Of a DNA stretch of 64,000 bases, positions 32,637-42,270 are shown piece after piece (position 1 is the stretch's first letter; every line of letters begins with the position of its first letter). Position numbers and translations under genes: made by a program. The stretch comes from Cedecea selenatireducens (GTDB lineage: Bacteria; Pseudomonadota; Gammaproteobacteria; Enterobacterales; Enterobacteriaceae), in the NCBI RefSeq assembly GCF_042138895.1, contig NZ_JBHIKW010000005.1, positions 186,001 to 250,000 of the forward strand, written 5' to 3'. Below the pieces are notes generated by a model. It ran no database searches. It was given only the letters and a program-made list of their open reading frames with translations, and was not told where the DNA came from.

Positions 32637-34907
32637 ATGAGTGATTTGACTCATGATGGTGCTGAGCGTCTTGCGCTGCACGAATTCACGGAAAATGCGT
32701 ATCTCAACTATTCCATGTACGTCATCATGGACCGCGCCCTGCCGTTTATCGGTGACGGGCTTAAGCCGGTTCAGCGTCGAATCGTATATGCGATGTCAGA
32801 GCTGGGGCTAAACGCCAGCGCGAAATTCAAAAAATCTGCACGTACCGTGGGTGATGTGCTGGGTAAATACCATCCGCATGGCGACAGCGCCTGTTATGAA
32901 GCGATGGTCCTGATGGCGCAGCCATTCTCATACCGCTATCCGTTGGTAGACGGGCAGGGGAACTGGGGGGCACCGGATGATCCTAAGTCCTTTGCCGCGA
33001 TGCGTTATACCGAATCTCGCCTGTCGAAATACGCGGAGCTGCTGCTCGGGGAACTCGGTCAGGGAACGGTAGATTACGTCCCGAACTTTGACGGTACGCT
33101 GCAGGAACCGAAAATGCTGCCTGCGCGTTTACCGAACATCCTGCTTAACGGGACAACCGGGATCGCCGTGGGTATGGCAACCGACATTCCTCCGCACAAC
33201 CTGCGTGAGGTTGCTCAGGCCGCCATTACGCTCATTGATCAGCCTAAAACTACGCTCGACGACCTGCTGGACATCGTTCACGGTCCTGACTATCCGACCG
33301 AGGCTGAGATCATTACGCCGCGTGAAGATATCCGCAAAATTTACCAGAACGGGCGCGGTTCAGTCCGCATGCGTGCGGTATGGCGTAAAGAAGACGGTGA
33401 TGTGGTGATTACCGCCTTGCCTCACCAGGTGTCCGGTGCTCGCGTGTTGGAGCAGATTGCCAGCCAGATGCGCGCTAAAAAGCTGCCGATGGTGGAAGAC
33501 CTGCGGGATGAATCGAACCATGAAAACCCGACGCGCCTGGTGATTGTGCCTCGTTCTAATCGCGTGGACGTCGAACAGGTGATGAACCATCTCTTCGCAA
33601 CCACCGATCTGGAAAAAAGCTATCGCATTAACCTGAACATGATCGGTCTGGACGGTCGTCCGGCGGTGAAAAACCTGCTGGAGATCCTCAGCGAATGGCT
33701 GGTTTACCGCCGCGATACGGTGCGCCGTCGCCTGAACTATCGTCTGGAAAAAGTCCTCAAGCGCCTGCATATCCTCGAAGGTTTGCTGGTGGCGTTCCTC
33801 AATATCGACGAAGTGATCCACATCATTCGTAGCGAGGATGAGCCCAAGCCGGCGCTGATGTCCCGTTTTGGTATCAGCGAAACTCAGGCCGAAGCCATCC
33901 TTGAGCTGAAACTTCGCCACCTCGCCAGGCTCGAAGAAGTGAAGATCCGCGGTGAGCAGGACGAGCTGGAAAAAGAACGCGATCAGCTGCAGGGCATTCT
34001 CGCTTCCGAGCGTAAAATGAACACCCTGCTGAAAAAAGAACTGCAATCAGACGCCGATACCTACGGCGACGCTCGTCGTTCTCCACTGCATGAGCGCGGC
34101 GAAGCGAAAGCGATGAGCGAGCACGACATGGTGCCGTCTGAACCGGTCACCATCGTGCTGTCGCAGATGGGCTGGGTGCGTAGCGCCAAAGGCCACGATA
34201 TTGATGCACCGGGCCTGAGCTACAAAGCCGGTGACAGCTATCTGGGCTCAGCCAAAGGCAAAAGCAACCAGCCTGTGGCGTTCATCGACTCCACGGGAAG
34301 AAGCTATGCGCTGGACCCAATCACTTTACCGTCAGCGCGCGGTCAGGGTGAGCCTTTAACGGGTAAACTTACGCCGCCGCCGGGCGCGACCGTGGACTAT
34401 GTTCTGATGGCTGCAGACGATCAGAAACTGCTGATGGCTTCGGATGCAGGCTATGGTTTTGTCTGTACCTTTAACGACGTCGTGTCGCGTAATCGCGCAG
34501 GTAAAGCGCTGATTTCCCTGCCTGATAATGCACGCATCCTCCCACCGCTGGAAATTCATAGCGCAGAGGACATGCTGCTGGCTATCACTGCCGCCGGGCG
34601 TATGCTGATGTTCCCGGTGAGTGATTTGCCGGAACTGTCTAAAGGTAAGGGCAATAAGATTATCTCTATTCCGGCGGCAGAAGCGGCCAAAGGTGAAGAT
34701 AAGCTGGCGCACCTGTTTATCCTGCCGCCGCAGAGCACCCTGACCCTGCACGTTGGCAAGCGCAAAATTAAGCTGCGCCCTGAAGAACTGCAGAAAATCA
34801 CCGGTGAGCGAGGTCGTCGCGGGACGTTAATGCGCGGCCTGCAGCGCATAGATCGGGTAGATGTCGACTCCCCAATGCGGGCAGGGGCTGGAGACAGCGA
34901 AGAATAA
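32637..34907 (+). CDS. parC: DNA topoisomerase IV subunit A
   Basis: ParC is the DNA-cleaving subunit of topoisomerase IV. The 756-residue protein has a four-residue longer N-terminus than E. coli ParC (MSDLTHDGAERLAL against MSDMAERLAL). The catalytic tyrosine is Y124 in AAMRYTES. The quinolone-determining positions equal to E. coli S80 and E84 are S84 and E88 in HPHGDSACYEA, both the ordinary susceptible residues. The C-terminal beta-pinwheel domain follows from about residue 500. It is followed 90 bases later by plsC, as in E. coli. Confidence 0.97.
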   Translation: MSDLTHDGAERLALHEFTENAYLNYSMYVIMDRALPFIGDGLKPVQRRIVYAMSELGLNASAKFKKSARTVGDVLGKYHPHGDSACYEAMVLMAQPFSYRYPLVDGQGNWGAPDDPKSFAAMRYTESRLSKYAELLLGELGQGTVDYVPNFDGTLQEPKMLPARLPNILLNGTTGIAVGMATDIPPHNLREVAQAAITLIDQPKTTLDDLLDIVHGPDYPTEAEIITPREDIRKIYQNGRGSVRMRAVWRKEDGDVVITALPHQVSGARVLEQIASQMRAKKLPMVEDLRDESNHENPTRLVIVPRSNRVDVEQVMNHLFATTDLEKSYRINLNMIGLDGRPAVKNLLEILSEWLVYRRDTVRRRLNYRLEKVLKRLHILEGLLVAFLNIDEVIHIIRSEDEPKPALMSRFGISETQAEAILELKLRHLARLEEVKIRGEQDELEKERDQLQGILASERKMNTLLKKELQSDADTYGDARRSPLHERGEAKAMSEHDMVPSEPVTIVLSQMGWVRSAKGHDIDAPGLSYKAGDSYLGSAKGKSNQPVAFIDSTGRSYALDPITLPSARGQGEPLTGKLTPPPGATVDYVLMAADDQKLLMASDAGYGFVCTFNDVVSRNRAGKALISLPDNARILPPLEIHSAEDMLLAITAAGRMLMFPVSDLPELSKGKGNKIISIPAAEAAKGEDKLAHLFILPPQSTLTLHVGKRKIKLRPEELQKITGERGRRGTLMRGLQRIDRVDVDSPMRAGAGDSEE

Positions 34908-34997
34908 TCCGGGGTACGGCGGCGAGGTTGCCGCCGTCCGGTGTGTTTTACGCTAAAGCCGATATACTTATCAACGGCTTCGGCTCATGAGGTAGTT

Positions 34998-35753
34998 ATG
35001 CTAGCGATTGTACGTTTTATTATTGTCGTTATTTACTGCATCCTGGTATGCATCTTAGGTTCAATTTATTGTCTGTTTAGCCCACGTAATCCGCGCCATG
35101 TGGCAACCTTTGGGCACCTTTTCGGGCGTCTTGCGCCGGTATTTGGTCTTAAGGTAGAAACCCGCTTACCTGCCGGGGCTGAAAATCACCCTACTGCGAT
35201 ATACATCGGGAACCATCAGAACAACTACGATATGGTCACCGCCGCTAATATCGTCCAGCCGCCAACGGTTACGGTCGGGAAAAAAAGCCTGATGTGGATC
35301 CCGTTCTTTGGCCAGCTTTACTGGCTGACGGGCAACCTGCTGATTGACCGCGATAACCGGGCAAAAGCCCACAGCACCATTTCTCAGGTTGTTGACCAGA
35401 TTCGCAAGCGCAACGTGTCTATCTGGATGTTCCCAGAGGGCACCCGTAGCCGCGGGCGTGGCCTGCTGCCGTTTAAAACCGGTGCGTTTCATGCGGCCAT
35501 TGCGGCGGGTGTCCCGATTATTCCGGTGTGTGTTTCCAATACCAGTAATAAAATTAAGCTAAACCGTTGGAACAACGGCTTAGTCATTGTCGAAATGCTG
35601 CCGCCTGTTGATATCAGCGCTTATGGTAAAGATCAGGTACGTAAGCTGGCCACCGACTGTCGTGAACTGATGATGGCCAAAATCGACGAACTAAATCAGG
35701 AAGTCGCCGCGCGTGAAGCCGCCGGCAAAGTTGAAAAGAATCAGGCGCATTAA
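34998..35753 (+). CDS. plsC: 1-acylglycerol-3-phosphate O-acyltransferase
   Basis: PlsC transfers the second acyl chain to make phosphatidic acid at the inner membrane. The 251-residue product has an N-terminal membrane anchor (about 4-28), the acyltransferase motif NHQNNYDM (NHxxxxD; H near residue 73) and the glycerol-phosphate binding motif FPEGTRSRG near 145-153. The start at 34998 gives the family N-terminus MLAIVRFI; a longer frame from 34941 has no family support. It sits between parC and ftsP as in E. coli. Confidence 0.95.
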   Translation: MLAIVRFIIVVIYCILVCILGSIYCLFSPRNPRHVATFGHLFGRLAPVFGLKVETRLPAGAENHPTAIYIGNHQNNYDMVTAANIVQPPTVTVGKKSLMWIPFFGQLYWLTGNLLIDRDNRAKAHSTISQVVDQIRKRNVSIWMFPEGTRSRGRGLLPFKTGAFHAAIAAGVPIIPVCVSNTSNKIKLNRWNNGLVIVEMLPPVDISAYGKDQVRKLATDCRELMMAKIDELNQEVAAREAAGKVEKNQAH

Positions 35754-35815
35754 TCGCCGACTTTGGCGGTACGGTTTGTATCGCCCCTCGTTATTCAGTT
35801 TTACATGGAGCAATT

Positions 35816-37228
35816 ATGTCACTCAGTCGGCGTCAGTTTATTCAGGCATCCGGAGTTGCGCTTTGTGCCAGCTCGGTGCCGCTGAGGGCAAACGCGGCAG
35901 GGCAGCAGCAACCTTTACCGGTTCCCCCCCTGCTTGAATCTCGCCGTGGCCAGCCGTTATTCCTGACGTTGCAGCGTGCCCACTGGTCATTTACCGGTGG
36001 CGCAAAAGCCCCCGTTTGGGGCTTAAACGGGCGCTATATGGGGCCAACGATTCGCGTCTGGAGCGGTGACGACGTGAAGATGATTTACAGCAACCGCCTG
36101 CAAGAAAACGTTGCGATGACCATTGCTGGCCTGCAGGTGCCGGGCCCGCTGATTGGCGGTGCTGCACGTATGATGTCGCCTAACGTGGACTGGGCACCCG
36201 TGCTGCCCATTCGCCAACGAGCCGCAACGCTTTGGTATCACGCCAATACGCCAAATCGTACCGCAAGGCAGGTTTACAACGGCCTGGCGGGGATGTGGTT
36301 GATTGAGGACGAGGTCAGCAAGTCCCTGCCCATTCCTAACCACTACGGCGTCGACGACTTCCCGATCATCATCCAGGACAAACGTCTCGATAATTTCGGT
36401 GCGCCAGAATACCAGGAGCCGGGCAGCGGAGGTTTTGTTGGCGATACGCTGTTGGTTAACGGGGTGCAAAGTCCATACGTTGAAGTGTCCCGCGGCTGGG
36501 TGCGGCTGCGCTTGTTGAATGCATCCAACTCTCGCCGCTATCAGCTGCAAATGAGCGACGGCCGTTCGATAGCGGTGATTTCTAGCGATCAGGGCTTCCT
36601 GCCTGCGCCGGTTTCGGTCAAGCAGCTGTCGCTGGCGCCGGGAGAGCGTCGGGAAATTCTTATCGACATGACCGAAGGGAAAGAAGTGTCGATCACCGCC
36701 GGTGAAGCTGCCGGCATTATGGACCGCATTCGCGGCTTCTTTGAGCCGTCGAGCATTTTGATTTCCACGCTGGTGTTAACGCTGCGTCCGACAGGGCTGC
36801 TGCCGCTGGTCACCGACACGCTGCCAATGCGCCTGCTGCCGGAAGAGATCATGGGCGGTAACCCGACGCGCAGCCGTGAAATCACCCTCGGTGACGATCC
36901 CGGTATTAACGGCCAGCTGTGGGATATGAAGCGTATTGATATTCAGACCCAGCAGGGAACCTGGGAGCGCTGGACGGTGCGCGCAGACACGCCGCAGTCT
37001 TTCCACATTGAAGGCGTCAGTTTCCTGGTTCGTAACGTCAACGGGGCTTCGCCATTTGGGGAAGATCGCGGGTGGAAGGATACCGTGTGGGTAGACGGGC
37101 AGGTCGAGCTTCTGGTCTATTTTGGCCAGCCGTCCTGGGAGCATTTCCCGTTCCTTTATTCCAGCCAGACGCTGGAGCTTGCCGACCGCGGTTCTATTGG
37201 TCAACTGCTGGTTCAGCCCGCGCCGTAG
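35816..37228 (+). CDS. ftsP: Cell division protein FtsP (SufI)
   Basis: FtsP is a periplasmic multicopper-oxidase-like protein that stabilises the divisome under stress but has lost copper binding. The 470-residue product has a twin-arginine signal (SRRQFIQASG) with cleavage near ANA, followed by three cupredoxin-type domains. Motifs equivalent to copper sites lack most histidines, as in E. coli FtsP: LWYHANTPNRTARQVYNGLAG keeps one, and the C-terminal region around SFHIEGVSF lacks the usual HCH set. It follows plsC by 62 bases. A repeat element separates it from ygiQ. Confidence 0.94.
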   Translation: MSLSRRQFIQASGVALCASSVPLRANAAGQQQPLPVPPLLESRRGQPLFLTLQRAHWSFTGGAKAPVWGLNGRYMGPTIRVWSGDDVKMIYSNRLQENVAMTIAGLQVPGPLIGGAARMMSPNVDWAPVLPIRQRAATLWYHANTPNRTARQVYNGLAGMWLIEDEVSKSLPIPNHYGVDDFPIIIQDKRLDNFGAPEYQEPGSGGFVGDTLLVNGVQSPYVEVSRGWVRLRLLNASNSRRYQLQMSDGRSIAVISSDQGFLPAPVSVKQLSLAPGERREILIDMTEGKEVSITAGEAAGIMDRIRGFFEPSSILISTLVLTLRPTGLLPLVTDTLPMRLLPEEIMGGNPTRSREITLGDDPGINGQLWDMKRIDIQTQQGTWERWTVRADTPQSFHIEGVSFLVRNVNGASPFGEDRGWKDTVWVDGQVELLVYFGQPSWEHFPFLYSSQTLELADRGSIGQLLVQPAP

Positions 37229-37234
37229 TTTTTA

Positions 37235-37336
37235 CCCTCACCCTAACCCTCTCCCTAAAAGGGAGAGGGGACAGCATGGCACTCTACACCGAGTCTTTTC
37301 CCCCTCGCCCCTTTGGGGAGAGGGTTGGGGTGAGGG
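37235..37336. repeat. Intergenic element with 21-base terminal inverted repeats, copy 1
   Basis: This 102-base element fills the ftsP-ygiQ gap. It starts with CCCTCACCC-TAA-CCCTCTCCC and ends with the inverted form (GGGAGAGGG-TTG-GGGTGAGGG). Each end can also pair with an adjacent GGGAGAGGGG-type run to make a local hairpin. The same ends occur at 51321-51419 and 63027-63195. There is no coding capacity, so it looks like a small non-autonomous or REP-like repeat. Confidence 0.85.
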
Positions 37337-37432
37337 GGCATAAAACCCAGAATAACCCTTCAAAAACTACTGCCAATCGGCGTATAATCGCCGCCCTTTT
37401 GTTCATTTCTACATCATCTTTTCGGACATCCT

Positions 37433-39601
37433 ATGAGCGTCAAAAGCCTGATCCAGCCGGATCGCGAACTCTTTTCATGGCCACAATACTGGGCCGCCTG
37501 TTTTGGACCGGCACCGTTTTTACCCATGTCCCGTGAGGAGATGGATGAACTCGGCTGGGACAGCTGCGACATCATTCTGGTTACCGGTGATGCCTATGTT
37601 GACCACCCAAGCTTCGGGATGGCGATCTGCGGCCGTATGCTGGAGGCGCAGGGCTTCCGCGTTGGTATTATTTCCCAGCCGGACTGGTCCACGAAGCAGG
37701 ACTTTATGCGCCTCGGCAAGCCAAACCTGTTCTTTGGCGTCACCGCAGGGAACATGGACTCGATGATTAACCGCTACACGGCAGACCGTAAGCTGCGCCA
37801 TGACGATGCCTACACGCCGGATAACGTAGCAGGCAAGCGTCCCGATCGTGCTTCTCTGGTCTATACCCAGCGCTGCAAAGAGGCGTGGCGCGATGTGCCG
37901 GTGATCCTTGGTGGCATAGAGGCCAGCCTGCGCCGCACCGCGCATTATGACTACTGGTCCGATACCGTGCGCCGTTCGATTCTGGTGGATGCCAAAGCGG
38001 ATATGCTGATTTTCGGCAATGGCGAACGTCCGCTGGTGGAAGTGGCGCATCGTCTGGCGAACGGAGAAGGGATCGCTGAAATTTGTGATGTGCGCAATAC
38101 CGCCATCATGCGCAAAGAGGCGATGCCCGGCTGGGCAGGTGTAGATTCCACCCGTCTTGATACGCCAGGAAAAATCGATCCGATCCCACATCCTTACGGC
38201 GACGATCTCCCCTGTGCCGACGGCAATAAACCAAAAGACCAAAAGGCGGATGAAGCCAAAGCCGTTACCGTGCAGCCACCGCGGCCAAAACCGTGGGAGA
38301 AGACCTATGTCCTGCTGCCGTCCTTTGAAAAGGTGAAGGCGGATAAGGTGATGTACGCTCACGCTTCGCGGATCCTGCATCATGAAACCAATCCCGGCTG
38401 TGCCAGAGCGCTGATGCAGAAGCACGGCGATCGCTATATCTGGATCAACCCTCCGGCGATCCCGCTTTCAACCGAGGAAATGGACAGCGTGTTTGCGCTG
38501 CCTTACCAGCGCATCCCTCACCCTTCCTATGGCAAGGCGCGTATTCCGGCCTATGAGATGATCCGCTTCTCGGTAAACATTATGCGTGGCTGCTTCGGCG
38601 GCTGCTCTTTCTGCTCCATCACAGAGCACGAAGGCCGCATTATTCAAAGCCGATCCGAAGATTCCATCATCAGCGAAATCGAAGCTATGCGCGACAGCGT
38701 ACCGGGCTTTACCGGCGTGGTTTCAGACCTGGGCGGCCCAACGGCCAACATGTATATGCTGCGCTGTAAGTCGCCGCGCGCCGAGCAAACCTGCCGCCGC
38801 CTGTCGTGCGTTTACCCGGAAATTTGCCAGCATATGGACACCAACCATCAGCCGACTATCGATCTCTATCGTCGTGCACGCGACCTTAAGGGTGTTAAAA
38901 AGATCTTAATCGCCTCCGGCGTGCGGTACGATCTGGCGGTAGCCGATCCGCGTTACATCAAGGAGTTGGCAACTCATCACGTTGGTGGCTATCTGAAAAT
39001 TGCCCCTGAACACACCGAAGAAGGGCCGCTGTCGAAAATGATGAAGCCGGGGATGGGGAGCTATCACCGCTTTAAAGAGCTGTTTGATACCTATTCGAAG
39101 CAGGCTGGCAAAGAACAGTATCTGATCCCATACTTTATCTCCGCTCACCCTGGAACGCGTGATGAGGATATGGTGAATCTGGCGCTGTGGCTTAAGCAGC
39201 ATCGTTTCCGCCTCGATCAGGTACAAAACTTCTATCCGTCGCCGTTGGCTAACTCCACCACCATGTATTACACCGGCAAAAATCCGCTGAGTAAGGTGGG
39301 CTATAAAAGCGAGGATATCGTGGTGCCGCGCGGCGATCGTCAGCGCCGTCTCCACAAGGCACTGCTGCGCTATCACGATCCGGCGAACTGGCCGTTGATT
39401 CGCGAGGCGCTGGAGGCTATGGGCAAAAAGCACCTGATCGGCGGCAGACGCGAATGCCTGGTGCCTTCTCCGACGCTCGAGGAGATGCGTGAGGCCCGTC
39501 GAAACACCCGTCACGCCCGCCCGGCGCTCACGAAGCATACCCCGCTTGCGCATCAGCGCCGCACGGCAGCAGCAGGAAAGAGGAAGCCGCTCGGGAAGTA
39601 A
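37433..39601 (+). CDS. ygiQ: Radical SAM protein YgiQ
   Basis: YgiQ is a large conserved radical S-adenosylmethionine enzyme (UPF0313) of unknown reaction. The 722-residue protein has an N-terminal domain resembling B12-binding folds, then the cluster motif CFGGCSFC (CxxxCxxC) near residues 386-393. A TIM-barrel core follows with PEHTEEGPLSKMMKPG, and the C-terminal tail is highly basic. The key cysteines are intact. It follows ftsP as in E. coli, where the two are near neighbours. Nothing in the sequence fixes the substrate. Confidence 0.92.
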   Translation: MSVKSLIQPDRELFSWPQYWAACFGPAPFLPMSREEMDELGWDSCDIILVTGDAYVDHPSFGMAICGRMLEAQGFRVGIISQPDWSTKQDFMRLGKPNLFFGVTAGNMDSMINRYTADRKLRHDDAYTPDNVAGKRPDRASLVYTQRCKEAWRDVPVILGGIEASLRRTAHYDYWSDTVRRSILVDAKADMLIFGNGERPLVEVAHRLANGEGIAEICDVRNTAIMRKEAMPGWAGVDSTRLDTPGKIDPIPHPYGDDLPCADGNKPKDQKADEAKAVTVQPPRPKPWEKTYVLLPSFEKVKADKVMYAHASRILHHETNPGCARALMQKHGDRYIWINPPAIPLSTEEMDSVFALPYQRIPHPSYGKARIPAYEMIRFSVNIMRGCFGGCSFCSITEHEGRIIQSRSEDSIISEIEAMRDSVPGFTGVVSDLGGPTANMYMLRCKSPRAEQTCRRLSCVYPEICQHMDTNHQPTIDLYRRARDLKGVKKILIASGVRYDLAVADPRYIKELATHHVGGYLKIAPEHTEEGPLSKMMKPGMGSYHRFKELFDTYSKQAGKEQYLIPYFISAHPGTRDEDMVNLALWLKQHRFRLDQVQNFYPSPLANSTTMYYTGKNPLSKVGYKSEDIVVPRGDRQRRLHKALLRYHDPANWPLIREALEAMGKKHLIGGRRECLVPSPTLEEMREARRNTRHARPALTKHTPLAHQRRTAAAGKRKPLGK

Positions 39602-39632
39602 CGGCGTGCTTTCATGCCGCTGTCATTTTTTT
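39602..39632 (+). terminator. Probable terminator after ygiQ
   Basis: CGGCGTG-CTTT-CATGCCG (one G-T pair) is followed after six bases by seven T's. Confidence 0.55.
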
Positions 39633-39712
39633 CTGCGACAAAGAGGGTAGGGAACCCCTGATCGCCGGGCCTGGCGCTAAGCTGCCCGGCGGCCTCTTTG
39701 CTGAAATGAGAA

Positions 39713-40381
39713 ATGAACATGTCTAACCTGCTTTACGTTTTTGACCTCGATCACACCCTGATAGACGCCGACTGCAGCACCCTCTGGAGCCGCTTCCTTT
39801 CCCGCGAAGGGCTGATTAAAGACCCCGATTATCTGGCTAAAGAACACAAGCTGATGCTCGACTATCAGCGCGGCGAAATGAATATCCACGAATACGTTGG
39901 CGTGACGCTGGCTCCGCTGGCGGGTATGACGATTGCCGATGTGGACACCCTCGTTGCCCGCTGCGTAGAAACCGACGTTCTGCCGCTGGTTTACCCGCAG
40001 GCGAAGCGCCTGATTGAGCAATTGCACGCCCAGGGCCAGCAGATGATGATTATCTCTGCGTCCGTCAGCCTGCTGGTGAAAGCCATTGCACCACGGCTTG
40101 GCATTAAACATGCGATAGGTATCGACCTGGTGACCGGCAATAACGCTTACACCAGCGTGATAAGCGGCGTGCCGAGCTACCAGACAGGGAAAATTACCCG
40201 CCTGAAGGAGTGGCTGCAGGTGAATCCGGAATACAGCGGGGAACTGACGTTTTATACCGATTCCATTAACGATCTGCCGTTGTGTCTGGAGGCCGATCGG
40301 GTATTGATGGTCAATCCTTGTCAGAAGCTTGCGGCGCAGGGCGCACGCTACGGTTGGCAAACGCTGAACTGGTCTTTGTAG
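39713..40381 (+). CDS. HAD-IB family phosphatase
   Basis: This 222-residue protein is a haloacid-dehalogenase-type phosphatase of subclass IB, related to SerB and CicA. Motif I is FDLDHTLIDAD with the nucleophilic Asp near residue 11, motif II is MIISASVS, the conserved lysine is in QTGKITRLK, and motif III is FYTDSINDLPLC. It has no signal or membrane segment. It faces the phosphonate-type transporter operon and shares its terminator region, so a link to phosphate-ester use is possible but not shown. It is not PhnX, which is a different HAD subclass. A second ATG at 39719 could be the start. Confidence 0.85.
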   Translation: MNMSNLLYVFDLDHTLIDADCSTLWSRFLSREGLIKDPDYLAKEHKLMLDYQRGEMNIHEYVGVTLAPLAGMTIADVDTLVARCVETDVLPLVYPQAKRLIEQLHAQGQQMMIISASVSLLVKAIAPRLGIKHAIGIDLVTGNNAYTSVISGVPSYQTGKITRLKEWLQVNPEYSGELTFYTDSINDLPLCLEADRVLMVNPCQKLAAQGARYGWQTLNWSL

Positions 40382-40387
40382 CATGAG

Positions 40388-40417
40388 CGGGGCACGGCGA
40401 AGACCGCGCCCCGTTTT
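40388..40417. terminator. Terminator between the HAD gene and phnE2
   Basis: CGGGGCACGG pairs with CCGCGCCCCG (one mismatch) around loop CGAAGA, then TTTT. It lies in the 41-base convergent gap. Confidence 0.8.
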
Positions 40418-40422
40418 AGACG

Positions 40423-41304
40423 TTATTGCGGAGAATAGAGCGGCACCGGCTTCCCGGTGATATAGCGGCGGCGCAGCCAGGCAGAAATAGCGTCCATCGC
40501 CATCACCACGCAGACCAGAATCAGGGTGATAAACATCACCACGTCCCAGTTCCACAGCCGCATGTTCTCGGCGTACACCAGGCCTACGCCGCCCGCCCCA
40601 ACAAAGCCCAGCACTGCCGCCGAGCGGGTGTTGGACTCAATCTGATACAGGCTGAGAGAGAGAAACGCCGGGAACGACTGGGTGAAAATCCCGAAGCGGT
40701 GTTTCTGAATGCCCGCCGCGCCCACGGCGGTTAATCCCCGACTCGGAGAGCGCTCTACCGCTTCGTGCCCCTCGGCATACAGCCTGCCCAGCAGCCCGGT
40801 ATCCTGCATGATAATTGCCAGCACGCCTGCCAGCGGGCCAAGCCCAACCGCACGTACGAAAATCAGCCCCCAAATGGCCATGTCGACGCCGCGCAGCAGG
40901 TCAAACAGGCGGCGCACCAGCAGCGCGACGATGCGTGCTACCGGGCCCTGCATGATATTGCGGGCGGCAAAAAACGACAGCAGCAGCGCCAGCACCGTGG
41001 CGGTTAACGTCCCGGCGAAAACGATGGCGAGCGTAATGGCGATTTGCGAGAAGTAATAGGCGAACGGCCAGTTTATAAAATCATGCCAGACAAACATACG
41101 CAGGAAGTAGCGCCCCAGCTGAACCATGCCGCTGAGAATTTGCCCGGAGTCGATGCCGAAGGTGAAAAAGAACCAGATGTAGTAGCCGAGGATGGCGGCG
41201 GCCAGCAGGCCGATGTGGCGCAGATAACGCCCCTGCATACGGTAAAGTTCGCGGTGCTGCTCGCGGCTTTGGGCGATATCCGGCGTTGCCTGAAAAGTAC
41301 TCAT
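40423..41304 (-). CDS. phnE: Phosphonate-type ABC transporter permease, second copy
   Basis: This is one of two PhnE-type membrane subunits of a phosphate-ester/phosphonate importer. The 293-residue protein has a cytoplasmic N-terminus, about six hydrophobic segments (the first at about 31-51) and the permease loop region GLTAVGAAGIQKHRFGIFTQ followed by the family signature GFVGAGGVGLVYAE. Its ATG overlaps the stop of the upstream permease gene in an ATGA, with GGAGGGG as ribosome binding site. Two unequal permeases suggest a heterodimer. The tau permease is a different family. Confidence 0.9.
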   Translation of the reverse strand: MSTFQATPDIAQSREQHRELYRMQGRYLRHIGLLAAAILGYYIWFFFTFGIDSGQILSGMVQLGRYFLRMFVWHDFINWPFAYYFSQIAITLAIVFAGTLTATVLALLLSFFAARNIMQGPVARIVALLVRRLFDLLRGVDMAIWGLIFVRAVGLGPLAGVLAIIMQDTGLLGRLYAEGHEAVERSPSRGLTAVGAAGIQKHRFGIFTQSFPAFLSLSLYQIESNTRSAAVLGFVGAGGVGLVYAENMRLWNWDVVMFITLILVCVVMAMDAISAWLRRRYITGKPVPLYSPQ

Positions 41305-42170
41305 TTTTTCCCCTCCAGAACCCAGCGGCGCAGCCTGCCGGACAGGACATCGAGGACCGAAACCACCACGATAATCAGCAGCAGCGTGATGCTGACCTGG
41401 TCGTAGCGGTCGAGTTTAATGTTGGTCATCAGCTCCTGCCCAATCCCGCCCGCGCCCACGAGGCCGAGGATGGTGGAGGAACGGAAGTTAATCTCAAAAC
41501 GCATGAAGCTGTAGGACAGAAAAATAGGTTTTACCTGAGGCCACAGGGCGAAGCGTACGCGCTGGAGTGGCGTAGCGCCGCAGGCCATGAGCCCGCGTAC
41601 CGGTTTGTCAGATGCACTTTCGATGGCTTCGTAAAACAGCTTGGTCAGGCTGCCAACGGTGTGCAGCGCCAGCGCCAGAAATCCCGGAATGGCGCCGATA
41701 CCAAAGGCCATCACGAACATCACCGCCCACGCCAGCTCCGGCATGGTTCTCAGAAACGCAACCGACGCGCGAACGCCGAAGCGTACGGCGGGCGGCGTCC
41801 AGGTATTACCGGCGGCAAGAAATGCCAGCACGGCGGCAATACAGGTCGAAATCAGCGTCGAAGCCAGCGCCAGCTGCAGGGTTTCCCAAATCAGCGGGAG
41901 CTGAATGGGGAGACGGTAGCCCCAATAGGCCAGTGAGCCTTTGGTGTGGACGTCGGCCAGCAGAACCGACAGGTGCAGCGTCGGCAGGGTTTCGAACATG
42001 TAGTCGAAGAAGTTTGGTAGTGATTGCCAGATGGTAGTCAGGCTGAACTCAGCGATGTGACCGGCGGTAAGATACAGGCCTACCAGCAGCAGAGACCAAA
42101 TCAGGGTGTCGCGCTTCTGGCGCATTCTGATCTGGTGATAGTAACGTTCAAATTCCGTATTCAACATCAT
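41301..42170 (-). CDS. phnE: Phosphonate-type ABC transporter permease, first copy
   Basis: The first PhnE-type permease gene of the operon encodes about 289 residues. It has six predicted membrane segments, the loop GLMACGATPLQRVRFALWPQ, and the family signature GLVGAGGIGQELMTNIKLDRYD. The two permeases share these motifs but are otherwise well diverged, so the duplication is old. Start choice: GTG 42173, ATG 42170 and ATG 42167 are all in frame with no clear ribosome binding site; I take the first ATG. A hairpin with T-runs lies between phnD and this gene. Confidence 0.88.
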   Translation of the reverse strand: MMLNTEFERYYHQIRMRQKRDTLIWSLLLVGLYLTAGHIAEFSLTTIWQSLPNFFDYMFETLPTLHLSVLLADVHTKGSLAYWGYRLPIQLPLIWETLQLALASTLISTCIAAVLAFLAAGNTWTPPAVRFGVRASVAFLRTMPELAWAVMFVMAFGIGAIPGFLALALHTVGSLTKLFYEAIESASDKPVRGLMACGATPLQRVRFALWPQVKPIFLSYSFMRFEINFRSSTILGLVGAGGIGQELMTNIKLDRYDQVSITLLLIIVVVSVLDVLSGRLRRWVLEGKK

Positions 42171-42217
42171 CACTTATTATCCGGTTTGTTTCCGGTGACG
42201 GGTCGCCCCGTCCTGAT

Positions 42218-42255
42218 AAAAAAGCACCCTGGCAGGTCGCCGGGGTGCGATTTTT
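42218..42255 (-). terminator. Terminator-like attenuator inside the phn operon
   Basis: GCACCCTGG / CCGGGGTGC (one G-T pair) with a 7-base loop is flanked by A6 and T5. It lies in the 100-base gap between phnD and the first phnE and could lower permease expression relative to the binding protein. Confidence 0.7.
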
Positions 42256-42270
42256 ATGCGGCGTTCGCAA

